Shown here: piece by piece, positions 13,141-25,149 of the stretch
How positions within the stretch are numbered: position 1 is the first letter of the stretch
Layout of the letters: each line of letters starts with the position of its first letter
Assembly: GCA_949987565.1 (NCBI GenBank)
Contig: OX465120.1
Span: 4,831,587-4,895,586 of the forward strand
From: Luidia sarsii
Lineage: Eukaryota > Echinodermata > Asteroidea > Paxillosida > Luidiidae
Length of the DNA: 64,000 bases
Direction: 5' to 3'
Translations under genes and position numbers: made by a program
Notes under the pieces: model-generated
What the model saw: the letters and a program-made list of their open reading frames with translations, nothing else
Told to the model about the DNA's origin: nothing
Database searches by the model: none

Positions 13141-15226
13141 CAGTCCTTACTCTGTGAAGGAAAGTTGTGCTCTGGAAATCAATATTCCCTCTAATATTAA
13201 CTCGACAGAAATAATTTTCAGGGAAAGGCAACGACCCCTCATGTATCTAGGCGGTCGGAGTGTACAATCACTTTCAAACATTGAACGGCGGAGAGTATCA
13301 GTAGAGAGAAAGTTATGCTTTGGAAATCAATAGGCTAGTCCCTCTAATATTAACTCAAAACCACTACAATTTGCCCTACAACAGCCCTCGGAATACTCTA
13401 AAGATAGGTGATCAAACTTACCAGGTTTGAAAACATTTCTTTTCATTAACTTTGACGGAAAGGCAACGAACCCTTATGTGTCTGGGCGCTCTGAGTGCGC
13501 AATGACTTGTAAACATTGACGGTGGAGAGTATCAGTAGAGAGAAAGTTATGCTTTGTAAATCAATAGTCCCTTTAATATTAACTCAAAACCACTAAAATT
13601 TGGTCTACAAACAGCCCTTGGAATTCTCTAAAGATAGGTGATATAACTTACCCGATTTGAGAACATTTCTTTTGATGAATTTGAAGGGAAACGCAATGAC
13701 CCCTCATGTGTCTGTGCGCTCCGAGTGCGCAATGACTTGTAAACATTGACGGCGGAGAGTATCTGTAGAGAGATAGTTACGCTTTGGAAATCAGTATTCC
13801 CTCTAATATTAACTCAAAACCACTGAAATTTGGCCTACAAACAGCCCTTGGAATACTCTAAAGATAGGTGGTCAAACTTCCCCAGTTTGAGAACATTTCT
13901 TTTGATTAAATTTTGAGGGAAAGGCAACGACCCCTCATGTGTCTGTGCGCTCCGAGTGCGCAATGTCTTGTAAACATTGACGGCGGAGAGTATCAGTAGA
14001 CAGAAAGTTATGCTTTTTAAATCAATAGTCCCTCTAATATTAACTCAAAACCACTAAAATGCTGCCTACAAACAGCCCTTGCAATGCTCTAAAGATAAAT
14101 GATTTAACTTACCAGGTTTGAGAACATTTCTTTTGATGAATTTTGAGTGAAAGGCAACGACCCCTCATGTGTCCGTGCGCTCCGAGTCCGCAATCACTCG
14201 TAAACATTGACGGCGGAGAGTATCAGTAGAGAGAAAGTTATGCTTTGGAAATCAATAGTCCCTCTAATATTAACTCAAAACAACTGAAATTTGGCCTACA
14301 AACAGCTCTTGGAATGCTCTAACGGTAGGTGATCAAACTTACCAGGTTTGAGAACATTTCTTTTGATGAATTTTGAGGGAAAGGCAACGACCCCTCATGT
14401 GTCTGTGCGCTCCAAGTGCGCAATGACTTGTAAACATTGACGGCGGAGAGTATCAGTAGAGAGAAAGTTATGCTTTGGAAATCAATAGTCCGTCTAATAT
14501 TAACTCAAAACAACTGAAATTTGGCCTACAAACAGCTCTTGGAATGCTCTAACGGTAGGTGATCAAACTTACCAGGTTTGAGAACATTTCTTTTGATGAA
14601 TTTTGAGGGAAAGGCAACGACCCCTCATGTGTCTGTGCGCTCCAAGTGCGCAATGACTTGTAAACATTGACGGCGGAGAGTATCAGTAGAGAGAAAGTTA
14701 TGCTTTGGAAATCAATAGTCCCTCTAATATTAACTCAAAACCACTGAAATTTGGCCTACAAACAGCTCTTGGAATGCTCTAACGGTAGGTGATCAAACTT
14801 ACCAGGTTTGAGAATATTTCTTTACATTAATTTGGTGGGATAGGCAACGACCCCTCATGTGTCTGTGCGCTCCGAGTGCGCAATGACTTGTAAACATTGA
14901 GGGTGGGGAGTATCTGTAGAGAGAAAGTTATGCTTTGTAAATCAATAGTCCCTGTAATATTAACTCAAAACCACTGAAATTTGGATCACAAATAGACCTT
15001 GGAATTCTCTAACGATTGATGATCAGAGTTACCAGGTTTGAGAATATTTCCTTTGACGAATTTTGAGGGAAAGGCAACGACCCCTCATGCGTCTGTGGGC
15101 TCCGAGTGCGCAATTACTTGTAAACATTGAACGGCGGAGAGAATCAGTAGAGAGAAATGTATGCTTTGCAAATCAATAGTCCATCTAATATTAACTCACA
15201 CAACCACTAAAATTTGGCCTACAAAC

Positions 15227-15861
15227 AAGGACATAACATGAAATGTCTACGGCCCCCTTGCGCTTGTTGTTATTTAATATTACACCCGCTATACCTGAGC
15301 TCTGAGCTTATCCCATGTAAATATGTTTTTATTACGAATTAATCTCCAGTTCCGTGATAAATGCAGCAGAGCTCTTCTTAAGCTGCATGCACACATTTGT
15401 GTATTTTCACTAGCTTATACCAATAGATTGAATAATGATGTTTTAGAGTTATGCTATTAACTCGCCCCATTTTCGTCCCACGATAACACGTATATCCCTA
15501 TACTCGTGCAAAAAACACTATTTCGACCCACTGTTGTGCCAGCTGAAAAACAAATTCCCATCTTGTAATATGATGCATTTCCTTCAAGGCAGGAATATTA
15601 TTTGATAAGGATTCAATCAGATATTTACTAGACCATCTTCTCCGCGTCCAATTTTGTACTTCAAACTGATTTAAAGAAAAAACGCCTTCAATTTCATTGT
15701 TATTCTTGTGCATGTTTGGAAAAACAGGTCTGACAGGATGACCACCCCTTGTGATCATCCAACCAGACCTGTTTGCCTGATAGAGGGCGCTGCATACTAC
15801 TGACGAATAGAGTCCCGATATTTTTGGAAAAACTATATGACAAATTAACGTGCTAAACGCA
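15227..15861. repeat. Embedded non-satellite segment, copy 2
   Basis: As far as can be compared by eye, identical to copy 1, shifted by exactly 2,721 bp. It keeps the hairpin and the 86-codon minus frame (15,758 to 15,498) unchanged. Confidence 0.85.
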
Positions 15862-17487
15862 CAGTCCTTACTCTGTGAAGGAAAGTTGTGCTCTGGAAAT
15901 CAATATTCCCTCTAATATTAACTCGACAGAAATAATTTTCAGGGAAAGGCAACGACCCCTCATGTATCTAGGCGGTCGGAGTGTACAATCACTTTCAAAC
16001 ATTGAACGGCGGAGAGTATCAGTAGAGAGAAAGTTATGCTTTGGAAATCAATAGGCTAGTCCCTCTAATATTAACTCAAAACCACTACAATTTGCCCTAC
16101 AACAGCCCTCGGAATACTCTAAAGATAGGTGATCAAACTTACCAGGTTTGAAAACATTTCTTTTCATTAACTTTGACGGAAAGGCAACGAACCCTTATGT
16201 GTCTGGGCGCTCTGAGTGCGCAATGACTTGTAAACATTGACGGTGGAGAGTATCAGTAGAGAGAAAGTTATGCTTTGTAAATCAATAGTCCCTTTAATAT
16301 TAACTCAAAACCACTAAAATTTGGCATACAAACAGCCCTCGGAATACTCTAAAGATAGGAGATCATACTTACCAGGTTTGAAAACATTTCTTTTCATTAA
16401 TTTTGAGGGAAAGGCAACGAACCCTCATGTGTCTGGGCACTCCGAGTGCCCAATGACTTGTAAACATTGACGGTGGAGAGTATCAGTAGAGAGAAAGTTA
16501 TGCTTTGGAAATCAATAGTCCCTCTAATATTAACTCAAAACCACTAAAATTTGGCCTACAAACAGCCCTTGGAATGCTCTAAAGATAGGTGATATAACTT
16601 ACCCGGTTTGAGAACATTTCTTTTGATGAATTTGAAGGGAATGGCAACGACCCCTCATGTGTCTGTGCGCTCCGAGTGCGCAATGTCTTGTAAACATTGA
16701 CGGCGGAGTGTATCAGTAGACAGAAAGTTATGCTTTTTAAATCAATGGTCCCTCTAATATTAACTCAAAACCACTGAAATTTGGCCTACAAACAGCTCTT
16801 GGAATGCTCTAACGGTAGGTGATCAAACTTACCAGGTTTGAGAATATTTCTTTACATTAATTTTGAGGGAAAGGCAACGACCCCTCGTGTGTCCGAGCGC
16901 TCCGAGTGAGCAAGGAGTTGTAAACATTGAACGACGGAGAGTATCAGTAGAGAGAAAGTTCCGCTTTGGAAATCAATAGTCACTCTAATATTAACTCAAA
17001 ACCACTACAATTTGGTCCACAAACAGCCCTTGGAGTACTCTAAACATAGGTGATCAAACTTACGCGGTTTGAGAACATTTCTTTTCATGAATTTGGTGGG
17101 ATAGGCAACGACCCCTCATGTGTCTGTGCGCTCCGAGTGCGCAATGACTTGTAAACATTGAGGGTGGGGAGTATCTGTAGAGAGAAAGTTATGCTTTGTA
17201 AATCAATAGTCCCTGTAATATTAACTCAAAACCACTGAAATTTGGATCACAAATAGACCTTGGAATTCTCTAACGATTGATGATCAGAGTTACCAGGTTT
17301 GAGAATATTTCCTTTGACGAATTTTGAGGGAAAGGCAACGACCCCTCATGCGTCTGTGGGCTCCGAGTGCGCAATTACTTGTAAACATTGAACGGCGGAG
17401 AGTATCAGTAGAGAGAAATGTATGCTTTGCAAATCAATAGTCCATCTAATATTAACTCACACAACCACTAAAATTTGGCCTACAAAC

Positions 17488-18122
17488 AAGGACATAACAT
17501 GAAATGTCTACGGCCCCCTTGCGCTTGTTGTTATTTAATATTACACCCGCTATACCTGAGCTCTGAGCTTATCCCATGTAAATATGTTTTTATTACGAAT
17601 TAATCTCCAGTTCCGTGATAAATGCAGCAGAGCTCTTCTTAAGCTGCATGCACACATTTGTGTATTTTCACTAGCTTATACCAATAGATTGAATAATGAT
17701 GTTTTAGAGTTATGCTATTAACTCGCCCCATTTTCGTCCCACGATAACACGTATATCCCTATACTCGTGCAAAAAACACTATTTCGACCCACTGTTGTGC
17801 CAGCTGAAAAACAAATTCCCATCTTGTAATATGATGCATTTCCTTCAAGGCAGGAATATTATTTGATAAGGATTCAATCAGATATTTACTAGACCATCTT
17901 CTCCGCGTCCAATTTTGTACTTCAAACTGATTTAAAGAAAAAACGCCTTCAATTTCATTGTTATTCTTGTGCATGTTTGGAAAAACAGGTCTGACAGGAT
18001 GACCACCCCTTGTGATCATCCAACCAGACCTGTTTGCCTGATAGAGGGCGCTGCATACTACTGACGAATAGAGTCCCGATATTTTTGGAAAAACTATATG
18101 ACAAATTAACGTGCTAAACGCA
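17488..18122. repeat. Embedded non-satellite segment, copy 3
   Basis: Lies 2,261 bp after copy 2, again with the same 86-codon frame (18,019 to 17,759). The shorter spacing is two monomers less than the other intervals. Confidence 0.85.
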
Positions 18123-20208
18123 CAGTCCTTACTCTGTGAAGGAAAGTTGTGCTCTGGAAATCAATATTCCCTCTAATATTAACTCGACAGAAATAATTTT
18201 CAGGGAAAGGCAACGACCCCTCATGTATCTAGGCGGTCGGAGTGTACAATCACTTTCAAACATTGAACGGCGGAGAGTATCAGTAGAGAGAAAGTTATGC
18301 TTTGGAAATCAATAGGCTAGTCCCTCTAATATTAACTCAAAACCACTACAATTTGCCCTACAACAGCCCTCGGAATACTCTAAAGATAGGTGATCAAACT
18401 TACCAGGTTTGAAAACATTTCTTTTCATTAACTTTGACGGAAAGGCAACGAACCCTTATGTGTCTGGGCGCTCTGAGTGCGCAATGACTTGTAAACATTG
18501 ACGGTGGAGAGTATCAGTAGAGAGAAAGTTATGCTTTGTAAATCAATAGTCCCTTTAATATTAACTCAAAACCACTAAAATTTGGTCTACAAACAGCCCT
18601 TGGAATTCTCTAAAGATAGGTGATATAACTTACCCGATTTGAGAACATTTCTTTTGATGAATTTGAAGGGAAACGCAATGACCCCTCATGTGTCTGTGCG
18701 CTCCGAGTGCGCAATGACTTGTAAACATTGACGGCGGAGAGTATCTGTAGAGAGATAGTTACGCTTTGGAAATCAGTATTCCCTCTAATATTAACTCAAA
18801 ACCACTGAAATTTGGCCTACAAACAGCCCTTGGAATACTCTAAAGATAGGTGGTCAAACTTCCCCAGTTTGAGAACATTTCTTTTGATTAAATTTTGAGG
18901 GAAAGGCAACGACCCCTCATGTGTCTGTGCGCTCCGAGTGCGCAATGTCTTGTAAACATTGACGGCGGAGAGTATCAGTAGACAGAAAGTTATGCTTTTT
19001 AAATCAATAGTCCCTCTAATATTAACTCAAAACCACTAAAATGCTGCCTACAAACAGCCCTTGCAATGCTCTAAAGATAAATGATTTAACTTACCAGGTT
19101 TGAGAACATTTCTTTTGATGAATTTTGAGTGAAAGGCAACGACCCCTCATGTGTCCGTGCGCTCCGAGTCCGCAATCACTCGTAAACATTGACGGCGGAG
19201 AGTATCAGTAGAGAGAAAGTTATGCTTTGGAAATCAATAGTCCCTCTAATATTAACTCAAAACAACTGAAATTTGGCCTACAAACAGCTCTTGGAATGCT
19301 CTAACGGTAGGTGATCAAACTTACCAGGTTTGAGAACATTTCTTTTGATGAATTTTGAGGGAAAGGCAACGACCCCTCATGTGTCTGTGCGCTCCAAGTG
19401 CGCAATGACTTGTAAACATTGACGGCGGAGAGTATCAGTAGAGAGAAAGTTATGCTTTGGAAATCAATAGTCCCTCTAATATTAACTCAAAACAACTGAA
19501 ATTTGGCCTACAAACAGCTCTTGGAATGCTCTAACGGTAGGTGATCAAACTTACCAGGTTTGAGAACATTTCTTTTGATGAATTTTGAGGGAAAGGCAAC
19601 GACCCCTCATGTGTCTGTGCGCTCCAAGTGCGCAATGACTTGTAAACATTGACGGCGGAGAGTATCAGTAGAGAGAAAGTTATGCTTTGGAAATCAATAG
19701 TCCCTCTAATATTAACTCAAAACCACTGAAATTTGGCCTACAAACAGCTCTTGGAATGCTCTAACGGTAGGTGATCAAACTTACCAGGTTTGAGAATATT
19801 TCTTTACATTAATTTGGTGGGATAGGCAACGACCCCTCATGTGTCTGTGCGCTCCGAGTGCGCAATGACTTGTAAACATTGAGGGTGGGGAGTATCTGTA
19901 GAGAGAAAGTTATGCTTTGTAAATCAATAGTCCCTGTAATATTAACTCAAAACCACTGAAATTTGGATCACAAATAGACCTTGGAATTCTCTAACGATTG
20001 ATGATCAGAGTTACCAGGTTTGAGAATATTTCCTTTGACGAATTTTGAGGGAAAGGCAACGACCCCTCATGCGTCTGTGGGCTCCGAGTGCGCAATTACT
20101 TGTAAACATTGAACGGCGGAGAGAATCAGTAGAGAGAAATGTATGCTTTGCAAATCAATAGTCCATCTAATATTAACTCACACAACCACTAAAATTTGGC
20201 CTACAAAC

Positions 20209-20843
20209 AAGGACATAACATGAAATGTCTACGGCCCCCTTGCGCTTGTTGTTATTTAATATTACACCCGCTATACCTGAGCTCTGAGCTTATCCCATGT
20301 AAATATGTTTTTATTACGAATTAATCTCCAGTTCCGTGATAAATGCAGCAGAGCTCTTCTTAAGCTGCATGCACACATTTGTGTATTTTCACTAGCTTAA
20401 ACCAATAGATTGAATAATGATGTTTTAGAGTTATGCTATTAACTCGCCCCATTTTCGTCCCACGATAACACGTATATCCCTATACTCGTGCAAAAAACAC
20501 TATTTCGACCCACTGTTGTGCCAGCTGAAAAACAAATTCCCATCTTGTAATATGATGCATTTCCTTCAAGGCAGGAATATTATTTGATAAGGATTCAATC
20601 AGATATTTACTAGACCATCTTCTCCGCGTCCAATTTTGTACTTAAAACTGATTTAAAGAAAAAACGCCTTCAATTTCATTGTTATTCTTGTGCATGTTTG
20701 GAAAAACAGGTCTGAGAGGATGACCACCCCTTGTGATCATCCAACCAGACCTGTTTGCCTGATAGAGGGCGCTGCATACTACTGACGAATAGAGTCCCGA
20801 TATTTTTGGAAAAACTATATGACAAATTAACGTGCTAAACGCA
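20209..20843. repeat. Embedded non-satellite segment, copy 4 (frame broken)
   Basis: Lies 2,721 bp after copy 3. It differs by a few substitutions: CTTAAAACTG replaces CTTCAAACTG, which changes a Glu codon of the minus frame to a stop. GTCTGAGAGG replaces GTCTGACAGG in the hairpin, and CTTAAACC replaces CTTATACC. The broken frame argues that the 86-codon ORF is not a maintained gene. Confidence 0.85.
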
Positions 20844-22387
20844 CAGTCCTTACTCTGTGAAGGAAAGTTGTGCTCTGGAAATCAATATTCCCTCTAATAT
20901 TAACTCGACAGAAATAATTTTCAGGGAAAGGCAACGACCCCTCATGTATCTAGGCGGTCGGAGTGTACAATCACTTTCAAACATTGAACGGCGGAGAGTA
21001 TCAGTAGAGAGAAAGTTATGCTTTGGAAATCAATAGGCTAGTCCCTCTAATATTAACTCAAAACCACTACAATTTGCCCTACAACAGCCCTCGGAATACT
21101 CTAAAGATAGGTGATCAAACTTACCAGGTTTGAAAACATTTCTTTTCATTAACTTTGACGGAAAGGCAACGAACCCTTATGTGTCTGGGCGCTCTGAGTG
21201 CGCAATGACTTGTAAACATTGACGGTGGAGAGTATCAGTAGAGAGAAAGTTATGCTTTGTAAATCAATAGTCCCTTTAATATTAACTCAAAACCACTAAA
21301 ATTTGGTCTACAAACAGCCCTTGGAATGCTCTAAAGATAGGTGATATAACTTACCCGATTTGAGAACATTTCTTTTGATGAATTTGAAGGGAAACGCAAT
21401 GACCCCTCATGTGTCTGTGCGCTCCGAGTGCGCAATGACTTGTAAACATTGACGGCGGAGAGTATCTGTAGAGAGATAGTTACGCTTTGGAAATCAGTAT
21501 TCCCTCTAATATTAACTCAAAACCACTGAAATTTGGCCTACAAACAGCCCTTGGAATACTCTAAAGATAGGTGGTCAAACTTCCCCAGTTTGAGAACATT
21601 TCTTTTGATTAAATTTTGAGGGAAAGGCAACGACCCCTCATGTGTCTGTGCGCTCCGAGTGCGCAATGTCTTGTAAACATTGACGGCGGAGAGTATCAGT
21701 AGACAGAAAGTTATGCTTTTTAAATCAATAGTCCCTCTAATATTAACTCAAAACCACTAAAATGCTGCCTACAAACAGCCCTTGCAATGCTCTAAAGATA
21801 AATGATTTAACTTACCAGGTTTGAGAACATTTCTTTTGATGAATTTTGAGTGAAAGGCAACGACCCCTCATGTGTCCGTGCGCTCCGAGTCCGCAATCAC
21901 TCGTAAACATTGACGGCGGAGAGTATCAGTAGAGAGAAAGTTATGCTTTGGAAATCAACAGTCTCTTTAAATTTAACTCAAAACCACTAAAATTTGGCCT
22001 ACAAACAGTCCTTGGAATATTCTCAACATAGTGATCAAACTTACCCGGTTTGAGAACGTTTCTTTTGATGAATTTGGAGGGATAGGCAACGACCCCTCAT
22101 GTGTCTGGGCGCTCTGAGTGCGAAATGACTTGTAAACATTGACGGCGGAGAGTATCAGTAGAGAGAAAGTTATGCTTTGGAAATCAATAGTCCCTCTAAT
22201 ATTTACTCAAAATCACTAAATATTTGGCCTACAAAGAGCCCTAGGAATACTCTAACGATAGGTGATCAAATTTACCAGGTTTGAGAATATTTCTTTTGAT
22301 GAATTTTGAGGGAAAGGCAACGACCCCTCATTTGTCTGTTCGCTCCGAGTGTGCAATCACTTGTAAACATTGAACGGCGGAGAGTAT

Positions 22388-23635
22388 AATTACTTAAATA
22401 ATTGTAATTACTTGATTTCCCTTGCGATCTTTATAGGGGAAGGCGTTTTTCATGAATTCCATGTTGTAATGTTCAGCGATTTCAACAAACCCCTCATCAG
22501 CTGTCATTTCCTTACCTTTGGCCACAAATTTGGCGAGTCTTCTCTTTGCAACACTGCCAATTCTTCTTAAAACTGCAATCACATTGCAATCGCAGGTTGT
22601 GCTGACTTCTCCTCGAACTTGTCTTTGTAGACTATTTTGGCCGCCGTTGACCGTCGAGTTTCCACCGACATTCTCCTCTGCCGCGTTTTTGTATTGGCGC
22701 GAGGAGTTTGCACGAATCTTTTGTCGACTTGTGCGGGTGCTGGATTCCTCGTGCGGTGGAAGTCGCTTCTGTCTCACTCGGTCATTGTTCATCCTCGACA
22801 GCCACATATTTGGCCTAGTTTTGTGGCTTCACGCATAAAATCCATACATTGTTGTGTAAGATAGTCTCCAAATACAAACAAGCCGGGACGTTTATGCAGA
22901 GAACTAGTGAACTGGTCAATAAGCTCTTGACGTCGCCGATTGAGTTCATACTTTGTAAAATCCAATTATGGCCAAAGAGTTTTTGTCACTAGCTTAGAAA
23001 TTCAATCGTCACAATATTCTCGAGCAGTGCGCTTTCTGCCTTCTTAACTTAATGTCTACAGATCGGGTTTGGGATCCAAAGAATTCCAATCCTATGGGCT
23101 TACCCGGGTAGGCTTAATTCTTCAATGTCCGCTGGTCGGTTTGAAATTAGTTTCTCGGTCGCGTTGTGGTCAGAGGGTAGTCGTCTGTCTGACCATTGCG
23201 CCTGCCAGTTTCTCGCCAGTCCTCGCACGGCAGTCCCCCGCGGAATGGTGTCCATCAATGGCGCTGTCGGCTTCGGCTGAGGCGTCGCCATTACAGACGG
23301 GCCAAGGCGGTCCTCAATGACCTTGGCCGTAGCAACGGACTCCTGGTCGACATCCAGTCGTCAGCCCATCGAAACCTTGACGGTATCCTGCAGCGTTTAC
23401 ATTGCCTCCGCCATCCGACTCATCTGTTCTTGAAGAGCTGAACATTCGGTTCGGTGGACTGCCTTAGTAGTCTTGGTTGTTGTACGCTTTGACTTTGGCG
23501 AAAATTGCCTATCGCCACTTGGAGCCGAGCCGGAAAGAACTCCGAGGGACAGGGTCCGGTGGGCTGGTGTCGAGGTCGTTGCCCGTCGAGCATGCAGCGT
23601 GGGATCCGCCGACATCGCACATAGTACTGATCACA
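22388..23635 (-). pseudogene. Broken minus-strand reading frame, possibly retroelement-derived
   Basis: Read on the minus strand, three coding-like pieces follow one another. Piece 1 (23,615 to 23,100) is one frame interrupted only by two stops; it contains a Ser/Thr/Lys-rich start and EQMSRMAEAM, then continues past the stops to PRGTAVRGLARNWQAQWSD. Piece 2 (about 22,966 to 22,789) reads FTKYELNRRRQELIDQF and onward. It joins piece 3 (22,807 to 22,394; 137 codons, with RRIGSVAKRRLAKFVAKGK) by a simple frame change near 22,800. The layout of an Arg/Lys-rich protein with multiple lesions, next to a satellite edge, suggests a decayed gag-like or other transposon ORF. I do not recognise a diagnostic domain and no reverse transcriptase or recombinase is visible, so the assignment is inference. 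It could also be a degenerate cellular gene. Confidence 0.4.
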
Positions 23636-23660
23636 ACAATGAATCGGGGCGTGTCTGTGC

Positions 23661-23930
23661 GGGGCTGCGCTTTACAAGGAAGGGCTATGCTTTACAAGGA
23701 AGGGCTATGTTTTACAAGGAAGGGCTATGTTTAACACGGAAGGGCTATGCTTTACAAGGAAGGGCTATGCTTTACAAGAAAGGGCTTTGCTTTACAAGGA
23801 AGGGCTATGCTTTACAAGGAAGGGCTATGCTTTACAAGGAAGGGCTATGCTTTACAAGAAAGGGCTGTGCTTTACAGGGAAGGGCTATGCTTTACAAGTA
23901 AGGGCTGTGCTTTACAAGGAAGGGCTGAGT
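23661..23930. repeat. 20-bp minisatellite
   Basis: About 13 tandem copies of AAGGGCTATGCTTTACAAGG with single-base variants (TATGTT, TGTGCT, AAGAAA, CAGGGA). Because 20 is not a multiple of three, the repeat is open in all three plus frames, which produces several overlapping spurious ORFs. Confidence 0.97.
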
Positions 23931-24012
23931 ACACAGTCCTTATTGTGTCGAGTTGGGCATATCCTCATTGAATTAGGATAGAAGGCATCGATGCACTTAT
24001 ATCTGTTGCCCT

Positions 24013-24106
24013 TGTGTATGTTTGGCAAAAAGAGGTCTCACTCGATAGTTAACCCCTGCGAGTTTCGAGGGAGACCCGTTTGCCTGATAGAGGGCGCTGC
24101 ATACTA
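24013..24106. repeat. Hairpin module with GATAGAGGGCGCTGC tail
   Basis: GTGTATGTTTGGCAAAA, then inverted arms GGTCTCACTCGA / TCGAGGGAGACC (11 of 12 paired), then GTTTGCCTGATAGAGGGCGC and TGCATACTA. Flanks match the 3' part of the segments embedded in satellite B, but the hairpin core sequence is different. Confidence 0.75.
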
Positions 24107-24123
24107 ATAACGGGAAGACAAAA

Positions 24124-24604
24124 GGGTGCAGCACACAAAATCCATCCAAGATGGCTCCGCCGAGCTGATTATCATAAAGTGTGTACCCACAACTTTTTTA
24201 TAATAAGGGGTCTTTGGCTAATTAACTGATACATTGTAGAACAAGTGAATCTTAAGACAACCTGGGGGTTCACTCTTCAATTTGGTATGAAATTTGGACC
24301 ATATCTGGCTTTAAATGTGGCCCTATTTGGCTGCGGAAGTAGAGGGGTCCATCTCAAAATCCTTGCAGAAATTCGGCTTGGACGACTTGACATTTTGTGG
24401 GTGTTTTTTTCTGGGGGTAATTAGCAAAAAATCTAATCGGCTAAGAGCACTAAAATTGAAAAGAATCTGAGAGATGAAGGTCCAAACTACAATTTTAAGT
24501 ATAGCTACAAGAACTGAGAGACTTTTGGGCATGGGATAATTGACTTTGAAAGTGAGTGTTTTTGTACAGCGTTCAATGGGAGCTCTATTTAGTGTTCTGC
24601 ACCC
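24124..24604. mobile_element. MITE, 481 bp, copy 1
   Basis: Begins GGGTGCAGCACAC and ends GTGTTCTGCACCC, giving an 8-bp perfect terminal inverted repeat (GGGTGCAG) extended imperfectly to 13 bp. No transposase frame is present. A second full copy lies at 30,004-30,473 and an inverted partial copy at 28,749-28,977. Target-site duplication is not clear. Confidence 0.85.
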
Positions 24605-24714
24605 CTGGTCGATCAGTCCAGAGTGGCTCTGATACGATCACTCCCTCACCCGACTAGTCTCAGACGGCTTGGTAAACGAGTTGCGGTGCTTTATCGTGTG
24701 AACGCACCACGCAG

Positions 24715-25149
24715 GGTAAAGCCACGGACGCACACACGCGCGACAAGCTACACGCGCCGATGGTCATCCCGCGCACCGTGCACAGTCTCACCTTCAAGAA
24801 GGACGCCACCTTCGAGCCCAAGATCCTGGTGGTCATGAACCAGTCCATGATCATACCCATCCTGGAGGGTCGTCTCAGCGCCCAGGACTGTGTTCCGTGT
24901 CCCGTGTTCACCCGGTGGAACAATCTCTGCCTCAAGCACGCCTCCAAGGCCCCGCTGCATCCCCACCAGCGACCGTCGGTCGCGAGCACCGGCGGTGCCG
25001 ACAAGGACGCCGAGCCGGGCGACGAGGCCCTGCCGACCGCCCGTCTGCCCGCCTTCCCGCCCCACAGTCTGGAGCCCCTGGACCCCATCGGCTACCCCTC
25101 GCCGGTCAAAGGTCAGAACGGCATGACCTTCGTCGACGACGCCGTGTAA
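24715..25149 (+). CDS. Last exon of an unidentified protein-coding gene
   Basis: A GC-rich reading frame, open from 24,676 to the TAA at 25,147-25,149, stands out from AT-rich surroundings and prefers G or C in third codon positions, like the two strong genes of the window. An acceptor-like ACGCACCACGCAG ends at 24,714, so the exon probably starts GKATDAHTRDKLHAP and encodes 144 residues to the end FVDDAV. An internal Met (24,760) would give 129 residues. Visible features are a basic and aliphatic first half with SLTFKKDATFEPKILVV and a CVPCP pair, then a Pro-rich low-complexity second half. I see no signal peptide, membrane segment or known catalytic motif, and I do not recognise the family. 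Upstream exons would lie left of 24,124, beyond the MITE. It converges with the amidase gene. Confidence 0.55.
   Translation, partial: GKATDAHTRDKLHAPMVIPRTVHSLTFKKDATFEPKILVVMNQSMIIPILEGRLSAQDCVPCPVFTRWNNLCLKHASKAPLHPHQRPSVASTGGADKDAEPGDEALPTARLPAFPPHSLEPLDPIGYPSPVKGQNGMTFVDDAV

Larger units (their letters stand above)
10861..22387. repeat. Satellite B: ~230-bp monomers in a 2.7-kb megasatellite
   Basis: The monomer start ACTCAAAACCACTAAAATTTGG recurs in diverged form at 10,861, 11,092, 11,321, 11,551 and 11,781, with spacing 229-231 bp. Constant parts include GGCAACGACCCCTCATGTGTC, CTTGTAAACATTGA, CGGCGGAGAGTATCAGTAGA and TCAATAGTCCCTCTAATATTAACTC, which make up most of each unit. From 12,506 the monomers are grouped with a foreign ~635-bp segment into large units of 2,721, 2,261 and 2,721 bp. 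The array ends inside a monomer at about 22,387, just after CGGCGGAGAGTATA. No coding frame is supported. Confidence 0.95.

Noticed and set aside
12777..18019. Three identical 86-codon minus ORFs taken as a gene family
   Set aside because: They are copies within large identical repeat units, the fourth copy has a stop, and no domain is recognisable.
10861..22387. CRISPR-like array
   Set aside because: Repeats are contiguous ~230-bp monomers without short repeats and unique spacers; this is eukaryotic satellite DNA.
23473..23981. Overlapping plus ORFs with GLCFTRKGYALQ repeats
   Set aside because: Translations of the 20-bp minisatellite in all three frames.
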